Positions 23,769 to 37,700 of a stretch of DNA of 64,000 nucleotides are shown here, one piece after another; the first letter of the stretch is position 1, and the number at the start of each line of letters is the position of its first letter. The notes under the pieces are model-generated. The model saw only the letters and a list, made by a program, of their open reading frames with translations. It was not told the origin of the DNA and did not search any database. Source of the stretch: Syngnathus acus (Eukaryota; Chordata; Actinopteri; Syngnathiformes; Syngnathidae); NCBI RefSeq assembly GCF_901709675.1, contig NC_051094.1:4987001-5051000 (forward strand), given 5' to 3'. A program made the translations under genes and the position numbers.

Positions 23769-26700
23769 ATGTCTGAAACACAGGATCCCGAGAGCCCCCC
23801 AAAAAGTCACCAGAGCAACATTGACAAACTAAGGCGAAGCAGAGAGTCTCAAGTCTACACTGCAACCAGAGAAACCCTTTTCACACAGGAGACCACACAC
23901 AGTAGAAACCATGCATTGGTAAGTAACTGTAGCTCTGAATACAGTGGGACCTTGACTTGAAAATGTTCAAGGTATCTGTCATTTGGGTAAGATTTTTTTT
24001 AGCCTGGTTAAAAAAAAAAAAAGAAAAAATCAATTTCATTTCTTATAATACAGAGAAACAACTAAATTAGTTGGTCAAGGTACCACTGTATGAAGAGTAA
24101 AATATATCCAGTAAAATATATCCTCAAGCACGCTGTCCCCCATTTAGTCACTTGATTGGGTCTCTGGCTTGAATTCGTCGCTTCCCGTATACATTTTGCA
24201 AGACCACAGTCAGCTGGTGTTCCTCTATACCGGAGCTAACGTCGGGATAATTTACAACCACACCACCAACTCCCAGCATATACTCCAGGTAATAATATAA
24301 ATAGAAATTAAATTAAAAATTAAATACATTTAACAAGTAGGATTTAACAACAACACACATTAAAAAGTTGATATTTTCCAGGGGCACTGCTCCCCCATTT
24401 CATGTATGTGCGTCAGCAAAGACCGACGCTGGATCGCGACGGCGGACCTGAGCGAGACAAGCACTGTCATAGTGTGGGATTCATACTCTGGGTAATGTTC
24501 GACATACACTGGCAGAGCTAGGATCTTTTTCCTTAGGGAGGACCGTGGGGGGGCGCGTGGATATCTTAGGTGTGCACAAAACATTATTTTATTTTTTTTA
24601 CAAACCCAAAATATTCTTCTGAACACACTGATGAATAGTCATTTAATGTTGTCTATGGGGGACGGGTGGAAATGTTTAAAACAAAATCCTCCAAAATAGA
24701 AAAATAACTAAAAGTCAATTATTTGACCTGGGCCCTGAGGGGGCCAAGCATAATTCACGAGGGCCATTGCCCACTCAGCCCCTCTAACTCCGCCAGTGTC
24801 AAATAAATCTGATTACTTTGTTTGACAAGTCTGCTAGCAGTTTCGTTAGGTGTTTTTTTGTTGTTGTTTTCTTGGTGGGGGTATGATACGTTTGGACCGA
24901 TCCAGCATTCCTGTGCACACGTTGTTCGACTGCCATCCCAACGGGGGAGTCAGTGCCCTTGGCTTTTCGGCCGACGCCAAACAGCTGGTGACGCTCGGGA
25001 AAGAGAGAACTCAGGTGAGTAAAAGCTGTTGCTTTCCATCTCTGGTGGATCGTAAATGATTTGCTTTTAGCCTTCACTGATTTCACCGTACGGTTAAACT
25101 ACAGTGTGTGTGTATCTGGGATTGGACCAACGACTGCCATGACCCGCTCTGGCTCACAGAACTCAGCCCGGAATACGGTTCTCAAGTAAGTCCAATTGAA
25201 ATTAGTCATCACCTTGCCCATGTTTTGTATTTTTTTAAAAAACCTCTAATATTTACTTGTTTTTGCAGAATTACATCATTTTTAACCCAAACAATAGCAC
25301 CCAGTTGCTGAGCAGCAGTGAAAGCCAAGTGTTGTTTTACACCACGGTGAGTCGTGGCACGTTTTCATCTGTTCCGCCACATAATTCTAAAAAACAAAGG
25401 AAAAAAGAAAAGGTCATTAAAAAACATGAAACGGCATTGTTGTTCCATTAACGTTTTGCTTTTTTCAGGCACAAAGAAGTTTGCAATATGTTCCATTAAA
25501 GGTTATTAAGGTAATATTTTATTTGCCAATTTGTTTTATTTAATATTTCATGCTCATTATATTTGTCCAATTATTAAATATTAAATGATCTTTTTTTAAA
25601 CTTTTTTATCTCTATTAGTGGTTCTTAAATGTATTTTTCTTTTTTCATATAAATTAAAATGTTCATTATAAGTTACTATAATATTTCTATTTTGTGTATT
25701 TTTTCTGCACAAAACCTACATACTGCAGTCGTATCTTAATTTTATGTAAAACTTTAATGATACATTTGTGGTTTATTTGTTATTTATTTCCCCGTGTTTT
25801 ATGTGTTCAGCTGGGCGACGCGGCCACTCTGGAACTGAACTCATCTCTCTTCCCCTATTCCACGCCCGAGTTCAGCAAAATCCCTAAACTGGCCGGTGGG
25901 CCTCTGAGTCCATCCGTGTTCCACTGGCGAGACCTCCGAATCCTAACCCCGTCTAGGGCGGGGGTCATCATGATCTGGGAACTCATGCAGGACCTGGATT
26001 CCAACCAAAGGCTGAGCCGAGACCACGTGAAGGTCATCTCTCTGCAGGAGCATCCCATCACTGTGCTTGTTGTGATAGACTAGTATGTACTCGTCGTTTT
26101 ATTTGATAGCAAATGTTATTGCATCCATTCAATATTTACTTGACGTTCTCATGCTGCATGTTATCATATGGTCATCCATCGCTAGAGACCGAAGAGTTCA
26201 TTCTCCGGTTGTATTTGTTTCTTTCACGACAGCTGCATTGTGACTGGAGACACGCGAGGCCACATCAACTTTTACGATGAAAACATGCTGCTCCTGACCT
26301 GGTTTACTCATCTGAATCTTGGCCCGATTGTTTCTATTTCCTTTTCGAAAGAGTTTCCAAGAGAATATTTGGAAGACGGAACCATGGATACCAAGCCACT
26401 CCTGGGCAGGTAAACGTCCGCTTCGGTCACCAGTGAAGAAACTAATACCCAATTGGAACAGTACAATTATGTAATCTCGTTCCATGCAGAATATCTCATG
26501 GCATGTGGAATCTCATCTGTTTCTCATTTCACGTTATCTCATCTAATTGCTAGTCTTACATCATTTATCGCATGTCATTTCACCTAACGTTATTTAGTCT
26601 TTTTTTTTTGTTTACATTTTTCCCATTTCATACATAATCTGATTGATTTTAGGACCTCATCTCTCATTTCATTTTTTTTTTTAATCCCTCATATAATGTC

Positions 26701-29700
26701 TCTCTCTCATCTCTCAATTTATATCTGATTTCTCATGTGATCTCATCCCTCCTCTTCTTTTCTTATCCATCCCCTTTCAAATCAAATCAAATGTGCCGCA
26801 ATTGTCATCCTAAAACTAACTTCTTGTAACATCACATCTGTAATCTCATTTCTAATATAATCTCACACAACGCTACGCTATCGCAGATGTTTTCCCGCCT
26901 CATATTTTGTCGTACTTTGCAGGAATTTTTTGGTTTCCTCGTCAACCTCCGGGGTTGTCCACGTGAATGTGGAAGGCGGCACGTGGCGTGTCTTGATGCA
27001 GGAGAACTGCGACCCTGCCCACGCCGTGGCCTGCAATCCCAAACAGCCCGTCGCGGTCATGGGCAACTGCAGCGGCGTCTTAAAACTTTGGGACTACCAG
27101 CAAAAGCGGACCATCTGCAGGAGGGTCTTGGAGAAAGAGAAAGACATCCAGTGTGTCACGATTGACCCACAAGGTGACTATGGAAATCGGTTTGAGCTTT
27201 TATTCCATTTCTCCTCAGACAAATGGACAACTGTCCTGAAGCGCTTTGCCACAAAATAATCAATCAACACTTTCTGTCATACCAAGAAATAATATTCATA
27301 ATCAAAACATAAAATCGGAACAACATATAATTGAGCGTACAACTCAACACATTTTCTATTTTTGAAAAGAAAAATTGAAATAATAAATACAATTAATTAA
27401 AACATAAAATAGAAACAATATACAGCTGAGACCATGCCTCAACCCCATTTTTATTTAAAAAAAAAAAGAAATCAGCTATTTTTGGACACTGACGCGTTTG
27501 TTCCTTCTTGAACAGGACGCCACCTGGCGGTGGGTTTTGCAAGCGGAGCCGTTCATTTTCTGGATGCCAACACATTACAAAGTGATCCCAAGGAGTGTTT
27601 CGATTACTCCCCGGACAGCATCAGCCACATGAGTTTTTCGCATGACTCCAGATACCTCGCCACTGCCGTAAATTACCTCGAAGCAGGGGTGCCGATAATT
27701 ATGAACGCCTCCGTACGTAGTAATCGAAGTTGTCGCCATCAGGATGTCGGAAAAGCGGTGACGTTATTTCGCATGCAGCCGCCTTTGTGGATCTACCTGG
27801 GCAGGTACCGCTCCCACTACAAAGCCATTACAGACCTCATGTTTGGGGTTCACCGGGACAGCGCCAAGCCTAGACTGTTCACGCTGGGCGTGGACCGCCT
27901 GCTGGTGAGTCTGCAATTGGTGGATGAGATTTTTGCAAATCATCAAACATAAATCGATGGGCATTTATTTATCTATTAATGTTATTGATTAATGGGTCGC
28001 AATTGGCTGCTGGCTGTAAAGCATGTAGAACAATCGGGATTAACAGGTGGAGTACGACGTGGAGAGCAGTGAAGTCGGCCACCTGATCATCCTGAGCTCC
28101 AAGCGTCTTGACCAGAGCGCGGTGCCTAAGTGTATGACCTTATACCCGCCGCTGAGCGCCGAGGAGTTTCTGGTGGTCGCCTCGGACCAATACAAGATGA
28201 AGCTTTTCAACAGCACCTCCAAGACATGCAGGTAATAAACATCACCACCATTTTTTGTTTTTTGAAAAGGAGACAGATGATGTAGGTCTTTTCTGAATAA
28301 CTTCAACAGAAAGACCCTCCTCGGGCCGACGTACGGAAGCCCCGTTAAGAAAATCAGGATTCTCCCCACGTCCAAAGACAACGAGAGAGGCACGTACTAC
28401 ATGGCGTACATAACAGACGACAAGGTCAGTCCGCTTCGCACTTTTCACCAGCCAAGACTGAGTAAGAGGAGGTCTGCTGATGCTTCCTCCAGGTTGGCCT
28501 TCAGATCTTGCCTCTGGACGGCAACCCCTACAAATCCCAAGCGGTGCTCTGCCATCCGACCGGCGTGTCCGCCTTCGCCTACTCCAACGACGGACAGTTT
28601 CTTTTTACTGCAGGTGGTCCTGACTGCACTGTCTTGCTATGGCAGATAAACTACAGGTAATCTTTGCATGGAACATACACGAGAAGAAATTTCAGAATGT
28701 TCTCAAGTTGCGGCGGAGGGACTGGAGAAGTCACACGACTGGGCGCTATCATCAAACAAATCCACAACAAGCTTCCCCAAAAATGTGTCCGCGCATCGTA
28801 TTCATCATCCGATACTACAATATTAGAAACACCTGCCAGATTATAATCCGGCTCTCCTGTCTCGACCTATTGTGTTTGGTATGCGTAATATAAATTGTGT
28901 TTTGGCTCCGGTGAGCGCAGTGCCCTGGAAGGAGCAGCAGCTTTGGGAGGAAAGGACCTGGAGCCATATTACACTCTTTTAGAGGGAGGCCGGAATGGAG
29001 AATTCTACAGGGTGAGTTTGAAATGTCATCATTTAGTCGTGGAACCAGTACAGCCAAGTAACGTATGTTTTTATACTGTAGGAAATCGAAGACTTTTTCT
29101 ATTACTGCCAAATTCACAGTCAAGGTCTGGAGTCCATGGACACGCGACAGCTGTCTCCCAAAATTCCCCTGACGGAATTGCCTTCACTCATGCGGGCTTT
29201 GGCCTACTTCCCAACTGAAGAGGAGGTGCGATCCACATTTTGGTTTCCTCATATGTAACATTCCTGCAAAATTGGCTGTTTTATTCTGAGCAGGTTGAAG
29301 ACATGCTAAACGAGGTGAAGATGGGCCAGTACACAGAAACGGGAGAGTACGTCACGGACATCAACCTGGAGGAGCTGATCAAACTCTACGTCAACCACCG
29401 GCCGGCCTTTGGTATCTCGGCAGATGAGCTAGCCACAGCCTTTGAGGTCCTCGGCGAGCCTAGCGGCCCCGCGGGACAGCCCGTTCTGCACAGAGACCAG
29501 ATGTTGGAGCTCCTGCAGGGCCGAGGTATACAATAGAAAATGTTACGATCCTGGCGCCTCGCGTCAAGAACCAGGAGAAATCCTTCTCACTAACAGAAAA
29601 ACAAAAGTAACACAATATCGGAATTTGTCTTTTTGCGTCACCATGAATCCACACTTGAATTAATTTGATGGTATCTAACAGGGGAAGCTATGACAGAGGA

Positions 29701-30042
29701 TGAGTTGGCAGAGTGTTTTACGACACTGTTGGGCCTGTTTGAGGTCAGAGACGAGGAAAGTCCCGAGGTCGACTTCTTTAAAAGTGAAGGTAAGTACGAA
29801 TACTAGAATGGTTACAATATGTAAACTTTCACACATTTATTTCCATCTGTGTCTTTTTTGTAGACGTGAGCCACGAATATGATCTGGAGAATGCCATCCC
29901 GGAGAAAATATCCATGGACATATTTACACATCTCATCTTGGGTCTCCCTTCATCCTCGTCATCGTCATCGCTGACGCTCAAGAGAGGACAGAAAGCATCA
30001 GAGTTTGAACAGACCAGAACAGAACAGCTTGATGACGACTAA
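23769..30042 (+). CDS. cfap251: cilia and flagella associated protein 251 (WDR66), WD-repeat protein
   Basis: CFAP251 is a WD40 protein of the calmodulin- and spoke-associated complex at the base of radial spoke 3 in motile cilia. Exons: 23769-23918, 24148-24288, 24382-24491, 24906-25014, 25105-25185, 25269-25346, 25811-26082, 26233-26409, 26923-27173, 27516-27667, 27743-27904, 28047-28231, 28310-28424, 28493-28656, 28921-29011, 29082-29225, 29294-29525, 29682-29789, 29864-30042. These join in frame to 966 codons. WD blades show as [28 protein letters not shown] and [14 protein letters not shown]; a C-terminal EF-hand-like part follows ([20 protein letters not shown]). Human CFAP251 has 1149 residues; the long acidic N-terminus is absent here. 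A possible small exon near 25470-25510 would shift the frame and was left out. Confidence 0.9.
23940..24090. mobile_element. Tc1/mariner-like MITE in cfap251 intron 1
   Basis: Terminal inverted repeats tacagtgggaccttgac (left) and gtcaaggtaccactgta (right) differ at about one position and bound 151 bp. TA at each end suits Tc1/mariner insertion. It sits about 20 bp beyond the first cfap251 donor. Confidence 0.7.
24507..24798. mobile_element. hAT-like nonautonomous element in cfap251 intron 3
   Basis: The left end CACTGGCAGAGCTAGGA and the inverted right end CACTGGCGGAGTTAGAG (read on the minus strand) bound 292 bp containing gagggccattgcccactcag. Flanking 8-mers tcgacata and tcaaataa match at only about 5 of 8, so the target duplication has decayed or my borders are slightly off. 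Confidence 0.6.
26476..26880. repeat. TCTCAT-rich degenerate repeat in a cfap251 intron
   Basis: The words tctcat, atctcat and catttc recur dozens of times without a fixed register, suggesting an old, decayed short tandem array. No coding potential is seen. Confidence 0.55.
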
Positions 30043-30582
30043 ATGGAAACTCGATAACTGAATGGGAAATGCAGTGACTCAGAATTATTAATATTCATCA
30101 TTTACAAATAAGTACAAAAAAAAGAAGCATTTTGCTGTGTTCTGTGTAGTCCCAGAAATTACACTGTAATCTCCCCATAGTGTAATAAAAATTTGAGACA
30201 AAATATTCAAGGTGTTGCCAATGAACTACTGTAAACATGAGCACTAGCTGCACAGATAAAAATTGGACATCGCTACAGGACTGGTAAAATGCCAAGTGAG
30301 TCACTTTAAAGATAAAGGACAAAGAAGGCACAACATAATTAACAGAAATGCGTTATCTAATTCGCGTCCTGACGCGCCCCTATCAGACAGGGTGTGGTCC
30401 GACAGACCAATCAGAAACGTTCTGACCCCGAAAAACTTCCTGGATCTTGAGACGAGCCCACCTCCTTTTTTTTTTGATGAAGCATTGGTTTAGACCAATA
30501 AGAAAAGGCAAGACTAACACAGGCCAATCAAAAACCTTGCAACCTTTCAGTGACAACATCCTGCCTCCAAGTAGCTTTGGTG

Positions 30583-31570
30583 TAGTGATGTGCATTCCAG
30601 TTCTTTTAGGTGAACTGAATGTTTAGAATCAGTTCACTCAAAAGATTCGTTCCCCCCCCCAAACACACACACTGATCCGGCTTTTTTTTTTTTTTTTACA
30701 ACATCCAGTGGAAACAACCCATACACATCAAACAATACAACTACACTCCCCCCCCCCCCCAAATTATTATATATAATAATGATTGGCGCGTACACACTGA
30801 TCTGTTGGCAACAGTCTCTCACCCGGTCGTGAACGGGAAGTTGCGTCACTGACTTGTCGTGAACGGGTAATTACGTCACTGACTCCTCCATCTAACGCTC
30901 GCTGGCGCTGCTGATTGGTCGTTCGCGAAGATTCACGAGTGAGTGACAGACAGCATTGCCGCTATGCCATTGCCAGCCGACACACTTTATGCCGACATTG
31001 ATGTTTTAATTTTGTATTTGTTGACTTGTAGTTGATGGTGTTATACTGAATGTCTTTGTGTTTGAATAAAAGGTTTAAAAAAAAACGTTATGCCGACATT
31101 TGTTGATTTTGGGGACACCAACTCAACAACGTAAAACACATATACATATTGTCATATAAAGCAGTTAACCAAATGTCTGATTTTTATGTTTTGATTGGCG
31201 AATATCAAAACCTGGAATACAACACCAGACAAGTTATAACATAAATGTTTATTAAAATAATAATAATAACAATAATAATGATCAGTGAGTGATTCACTCA
31301 GTGAGTGATTCGTTCACTCAGATTCGTTCGTTGGTGAACGGGAAATACAATTCACGACTCGTTCGTGAACAGGAAGTTACGTCATTTTCTTCTTTGTTTT
31401 GTTTTACGGCTAGGTGGCACCAGCTTCAATGGGCATTACCGACACCTACTGGTTGAAGCTATATGAACGGGAAAAAAGAACGAATCACTTTAGGAAGTGA
31501 CTCGTTCACTCTCGTTCACTGAAAAGATACGTTCTTTCTGAACGAATCGTTCACGCACGAGCCAACACTA
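30583..31570. mobile_element. hAT-like nonautonomous element with near-perfect 8-bp target duplication
   Basis: The element starts TAGTGATGTGC and ends CCAACACTA, which are inverted. Flanking 8-mers are CTTTGGTG (30575-30582) and CTTTTGTG (31571-31578), matching 7 of 8, as expected for hAT. Subterminal parts are rich in the words gttcact and gaacgaatcg in both orientations. An 88-bp retro-insert lies inside (31000-31087). No transposase is present. Confidence 0.75.
31000..31087 (+). mobile_element. short retro-inserted 3' end with A tail, nested in the hAT-like element
   Basis: An 88-bp segment ends with an AATAAA-type signal (gaataaaaggttt) and an A9 run. It is bracketed by an exact 13-bp direct repeat, ttatgccgacatt, at 30987-30999 and 31088-31100. 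This is the signature of target-primed reverse transcription of a 5'-truncated transcript. The source transcript is not recognised. Confidence 0.65.
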
Positions 31571-31797
31571 CTTTTGTGTCAGCTGGTTTGTACTCAACTT
31601 GTACACAAAGTAGATTCAAAGAATTTCGAACGCCACAAATTGGCAGGAAAACAAAACAAAAACAAACAAAATTAAAACAATAAAATCGGACCGGGAGGGG
31701 ACACTCGTAATGCCACGGCCAAGACTCATGACGGTTATAGTATAGTAATAACCCCGCCGGGCTAGCTCGCTAGCTGCTTAGCCATTTGTTCGCAATC

Positions 31798-34700
31798 ATG
31801 GCTTCTCGGCAGCAGAGTTCCAAACAGCGGGTGAGGAAACAACAGCGGGACGACGATGAAGACGACGACTCGGACGCCGAAGAGACAAGCCCGAGCCGCA
31901 GCCCCAGTCCGAACCCCAGCCGGGGCCCGCGTAGGTCGCAGATCATTCATAGCGGGCACTTTATGGTATCGTCGCCGCACAGCGAGCACCCACCGAAGAA
32001 AGGCTACGACTTCGACACGGTCAACAAACAGACCTGTCAGACGTACCACTTCGGCAAGGCCAGCACGTCTCACATCTCCATCGACGCCTCGCTCACCAAA
32101 CTCTTCGAGTGCATGACGCTGGCTTACAGGTACCACCAGTTAATTACTCTGTCACAATTCCCCCAGTTATAATTTTACCCTCCTAAAAAAAAGGAGGAAG
32201 AAAACCCGAGTGGTTCTTGTGTGAGCATGTTATAGAAAAGTGACTTGCCAGCCAGTTGCTATTTACGGATGACAAACGAGGATTCCCTCGGACTTTTGGA
32301 ACCAGCTTGGATTTGTCGTCAGGACTATTAATAGAGCAGCATGTTGTTGTCTACTTTCTTTAGTTCAACCATGCTGCACATATTTAACATTTTTAATGCT
32401 TTTAATCTAATATAGACAGGAAACAGGAAAAAAAAAAATACTTTTACAGAGTCCCACTAAAGCAAATACATAGTGTCTATTAAATGTTTCTTCCAGAATT
32501 GATTTGTACTTTTCATTTTGACTTGGAAATTTTGCACCCTGGTGAGGATAAAGCGGTTCAGTCAATGGATGGATGTGACAACTAAATGGTAAATCCACTT
32601 GTTTCCACAGCGGTAAACTGGTGTCTCCCAAATGGAAAAACTTCAAAGGTCTGAAGCTGCTCTGGAGGGACAAGATCCGCCTCAACAACGCCATCTGGAG
32701 GGCCTGGTACATGCAGTGTAAGACAGTTTATTTTTCCACATTCTTGCTTGATCGATTTTAAACTCTAAGTTTGCATGCGTAAAATGCTGCCCTCGCAACG
32801 TAAGAAGTCAAAGATTACTCTACTTTGGTTTTCTCAGGTTTGAGTGATTCAACTTTTTGTCCCCTGCAGATGTGGAGAGGAGGCAAAATCCCGTTTGTCA
32901 TTTTGTGACTCCGCTGGAGGGAAACATAGACCTGGAAGCGCATCGTACTTCCGAGGTGAAGGTTTGAATGCATATCAAAAAACGCATGATTAATTTGGTG
33001 ACTTTATATCATCATTTGTGTGTTGTAACTGCTAGATGATCACCACAGAGGGCAAATGCTGGAAGAGAAGAATAGAAATTGTCATCAGAGAGTATCACAA
33101 GTGGAGGACTTACTTCAAGAAAAGAGTTGAGTTTGGGTTCCAGTCACTTTTTTTTTTTTTCATCTTACAGCACTGTTAATCTTTCTGACTGTCCCTTTAG
33201 TTGCAGAAGCACAAGGATGACGACCTGTCGAGTTTACTCAAGGTATGCAGAGTTTGGAAAAAATAAAAATATACAAAGCATGCAGCTTGTCAGTGCACCA
33301 AAACCTTTTAATACTTTTGAAAAAAACCAAATCAAACTAAGTCGTTTGGTTCTGTTTTCAGTCTAGAAAATCGGTTTGTTTGGTATACAGTGGGATATAA
33401 AAAGTCTGCACACCCCTGTTCAATTGTCCCACCTTTATGGTGACAACTTGTACAACTCAAAAGGGGGATTTTTTATTTTTTTTAAAAGCAGTATCACCAA
33501 AAAAAAAAATCACATTTGAACAGTGGTGTGTAGACTTTTTAAATATACTGTAAGCATTTTGCATCAGTTGAGATTCAAAGCCAGGTCTCAAGATTTGTTA
33601 AAATTAGAGTTTCAATTGCGGACGAGGATTTCAATGCAGACTTGAAGACAGCATTCGAGTGTCAATCACTAAACTGTAAAAGTCAAAGCATTCCACTGAG
33701 CGCGCGTGCATCTCATTGTCGACCCCACTTGTTGGCTGCGCTGGCCCTTGCATGCTCGTGTGATTGACCGGCTTGGTGCTTACATTTCTAACACCTAAAG
33801 GGGCCCAAGGAGCAGTTAGGGCTGTTTGGGGAAGTCTCTCCAGACATGCTCCGTGCTTGCTTTTGTCAGGATGAAGAGAGCGAGGCCCCCGTGCCCATGG
33901 AGCTGGAGAGCCTCTTTGACATGGAGATGCTATTGTCCGAGGTGTCTGACACGCTCTTTTCCACCTTGGTCTCGCACCAGACCACCGCCTGGCCCAACCC
34001 CAAGGAGAACGGTGAGGATTGGCGAGTCATTTTTATTTGAAATTATTTTGTAAAACAAGTGGGGGGTGGGGCAATGTTGTATTACTTCAAGCCCGGGAAA
34101 ATCTTTTGCTGGTGCAATTCCACAGCTCATGCGGTCAATGCAGACATGATCCAACCGGGCCTCATGCAGCTGCAGCCCAACCTGGACTTTTCTTTCGATC
34201 CACTACAAGGTAGCGGCCAAACGTTGTCTCTTTTTCAGGTGGAAAAGTCTGCACACCCGAGCGATCCATGACAGGAGTGCCAAAGGAGAGCGCTCCTTCT
34301 AAAATTGTGACTTGTTGTCCGATGGCGTGACGCTTTTGTATGACTAAAAGTAGATTGAGTCCCGCACATGCGTCTCTTGAACACACACTAATTGTGCACC
34401 TGAAGGAATCACGTGCTAGTCTTCCAGTAACTCCCCTAGACACGAGTTTCCTTAACCGAGTAACCTACAAAGTAGAGGATGATTTTTTTTTTCTTTTTTT
34501 TACTAACCGCTTGCTAACATAGACTCTTGTTTCCAGACTTATTTCACAGCTTCCGTCCGCCCGTCTTCCTCCCCGTTTCCCCCACCGCACCGTCAGGCAC
34601 CCCACTGCCCGGCAGCGGCTCTCCGTCGCAGGTAAACACGGGGCGCGACGCCTTTAACGCACCACTACAAGCAGAAGGTGTAAGACATTCCCCGCCCCCA

Positions 34701-37700
34701 CCTTCCTGCCTCTTTTTTCTGTCCTTTACAAGTAGTGGTCAAAAATCCACGTAACATAGTCATGGTACTAAACTGGATAATGGCACACGAGCAGCTGCTC
34801 GGTCTGCTTAACCGCATCATTACACTGTGTAAATAGCGTCTCTTTGTCTTTAAATGTCAACATTATTATTATTTCTGGATGCAACACACGTCTGATTACA
34901 AAGCAGCCAGGCAAATATTCTTTTCATGGCATTTCGGTTCATTTCCAAATTGATTTGAGGCAGTTGAGTTCCAAGCTTGTTCACAAATTAAACTCGTGTG
35001 TTTTGTCACCAGAGCCACTTATTGTCGTCCATGCAGCTCACAGACAGCCAAATCCCGTCCCCCATGACCAGTGCAACCAGTGGAACCAGTGCTGAGAGCA
35101 TTGTGGACAACTACTTGCCTCTTTATCCGGGGCAGGTCTCCTCTCACAATCCGCTGGCGTCCCAGTGCCTCCCAACGGCCCCCATTCTCCCCCGCACCTT
35201 GGACTCCGCAGCAACCTTGGGCGAGACCGTCGCCATCTCGCCCTCCGCTGCGCCGACCGCCGATGCGGCGTGCACGCATCCCCCGCCGCCTCCCCCTCGG
35301 CTGCCCTCCCTGGTTCCGCTGTTAGCCGCCCCGAAGCCTCCGCCGCCGCCTCACACCTTTGCCCGCCCCCGACACCTCCAGCCGGCCAACGGCAACAAAA
35401 AACGAGACTTGAAGAAGATTTCCCCAGCCAACCCAGTCGCCACTCAGCAGCTCTTCATCACAGGTCTGGAGGCAAAGTTGACTTTTTAAAACAGGGATTC
35501 TCCAACAACTCACTGCCGTCTTTCACATTCTCAGGCGTCATCCCGGCAATGAAAACCGACGTGACCTCAGCTCCCGGGGTGCTGATCACTCATTGTGGAG
35601 TGGTACGTTCCCAACAACAAATTGACTCACAGATCATTGTGCACGCTGCTTTAATTGTCTTTTGGTACGTGTCAGGCCGGTGGGTTCTCTGTAGTACCTC
35701 AAACCCAAAAGTCTCCTCAGTGCATCATCCCCTCAGAGAACTCGTTTTCCTCCAGCCACCAAAACCAGAAGCCCGCATCAGTTGTCGGTAAGAATTTGCG
35801 ACTCGCTAACGCCAAATTTTATAATAATCCCCCCCCCTCCTCTTTTTAGTGAAGGGCCAGCCAAGGTCAGGCCAAGGCTCCCCTTGTGCTTTAGATCAAG
35901 TTCCAAGTCCACAGTCACTGATCAGCAGCAGCAGCAGCAGCACAACACCTCAGGTGAAACAATGGGAAGGGAGCGTCAGCATTTTATCACTTAGCAAAGG
36001 TGGAATTTTGACGCACATTTCTATTTTCACATAGCACATAGTGTGGTGGATCGCGAGCGTCAGTCTTAAACATGACAATCATTTCGCGAAATATTCAAAC
36101 CACTTACTAAGCCCGGAAAATTTCTTAATTGACTTCCTCCACGCATTTTTTGTCCAAACGTGCCACTTACAGGAACACGTGACGTCGTGTTCGTGTCATA
36201 GTTAGCGTCTATTATTTCTTTTTCAACTTTACATTTTTTGTACGTTTATCTTGTATTTGTTGTAATAATTTTTTTGTATTTTTACTCAGTTGTCATTATT
36301 ACATTTTTCGTTTCAGAATTGTATTACTCTTCAAATAGCTTTGATTTATTTTTTTTTTTTTTTTTAAACCGGTATTTCTTATTTCTACAAGTTGTAAAGG
36401 TAGAGCGACAGCGTCTTTTAACATCAGTGTGAAAGTAACGCATGCGTCTGTGCGTTTCAGATTCCAAGGAGAGCCCACATCGCCGAGCAGAAGAGACGAT
36501 CAAATATCAACCACTGCTTCAAAACGCTCGGTGGCCTGGTCCCCACCCTCAACTCCCAAGCCAACGTAAGGGGCAGCGGGAGTTGTGATTCCGACTGCGT
36601 GTGGTTACCATTGCATTGGAAATGTTCACAGATCAGTATTGCAGTCACAATGCAAAAGACGGTGGAACATGTTGAAAAGCTCAAGCAGGAGAGGGAGCAA
36701 ATGCAAGAAGACATCAGGAAGCTGCAGGAGGAGATCACAAACCTCAAAGCCTGCATTAAGTATGCTCATACTATTTGCAGTTTTTGTTTTTAAATAGTAT
36801 CTCTTCCTCTCTCTTGAAGTTTTCCCAATATATTAATACTTGACTAATATTTGCATTTTTGTTCAATTATTCAGTATTTGTTTCTCTCTACACATACAGT
36901 ATAATGTCTATTCTTTTTGTTGTGGTTTTAATCTTGAATTTTTGTGCCAATAATCGTTCCGACACACTTGGACGATCTACTGGCTTTCGTCCACCAGGTG
37001 GCGCTAAATTTCATCGCTTCAATGGAACGTCATGCATTCAAAGTTTTTTCTTTTTTCTTTTAAGCGAACGTAATATTTTTTTACGACAGCTCGTTAAGTC
37101 CGGGGCTCATCCTGTTTTGTTTTTGTCAACCGCAGCCTGTGTCACGACCAGATGCCGGCCACGGGAGCGCAGGTCACGCAGCGGCGCTTTGACCACATGC
37201 AGCACAGGTTCACCGAGTACGTCAAGCTGCGTTCCCGGCAGGACTGGAAGTTCTGGCTTGTATCCTCCTCCGAGCTCTTGTCTATATTTACGGTCTGAGA
37301 GCGTACCAGTCAGGTTGTATCGGTCCGGAATTGTTTTTTGCGTGTGCGGGGGAAATTTGCTGCGGTAGGAAGGAATCCTCAGTGGAACATGAGCTACATC
37401 ATCACCTGTCTTAATTGTTGGCTGCCGCCATCATGACTCACTTTGGTTTCTCTTTAAACAAATGTCACGTTGATAGTTCAAACCTCCCTAATGATTTACA
37501 CCATATAAACATTTATTTTAGTCTGACTACTCCCAAAGCCTATACATATAAGCTTATTAAAATACTTTTGAAAATATTTCTTGGCACATGTTCTGTTCTC
37601 ATTGTCAAGTAATGAGAAACTATCAAATAACATCACTTTAAGGAAAGAAAGAGTACTCGCTCGCACGGTTTACCAAATATGATGTGACGCATGCTTGCCT

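Noticed and set aside
25470-25510. Possible extra cfap251 exon (gcacaaagaagtttgcaata...)
   Set aside because: It has splice-like ends but a length of 3n+2, which would break the frame into the next exon; joining 25346 to 25811 directly stays in frame.
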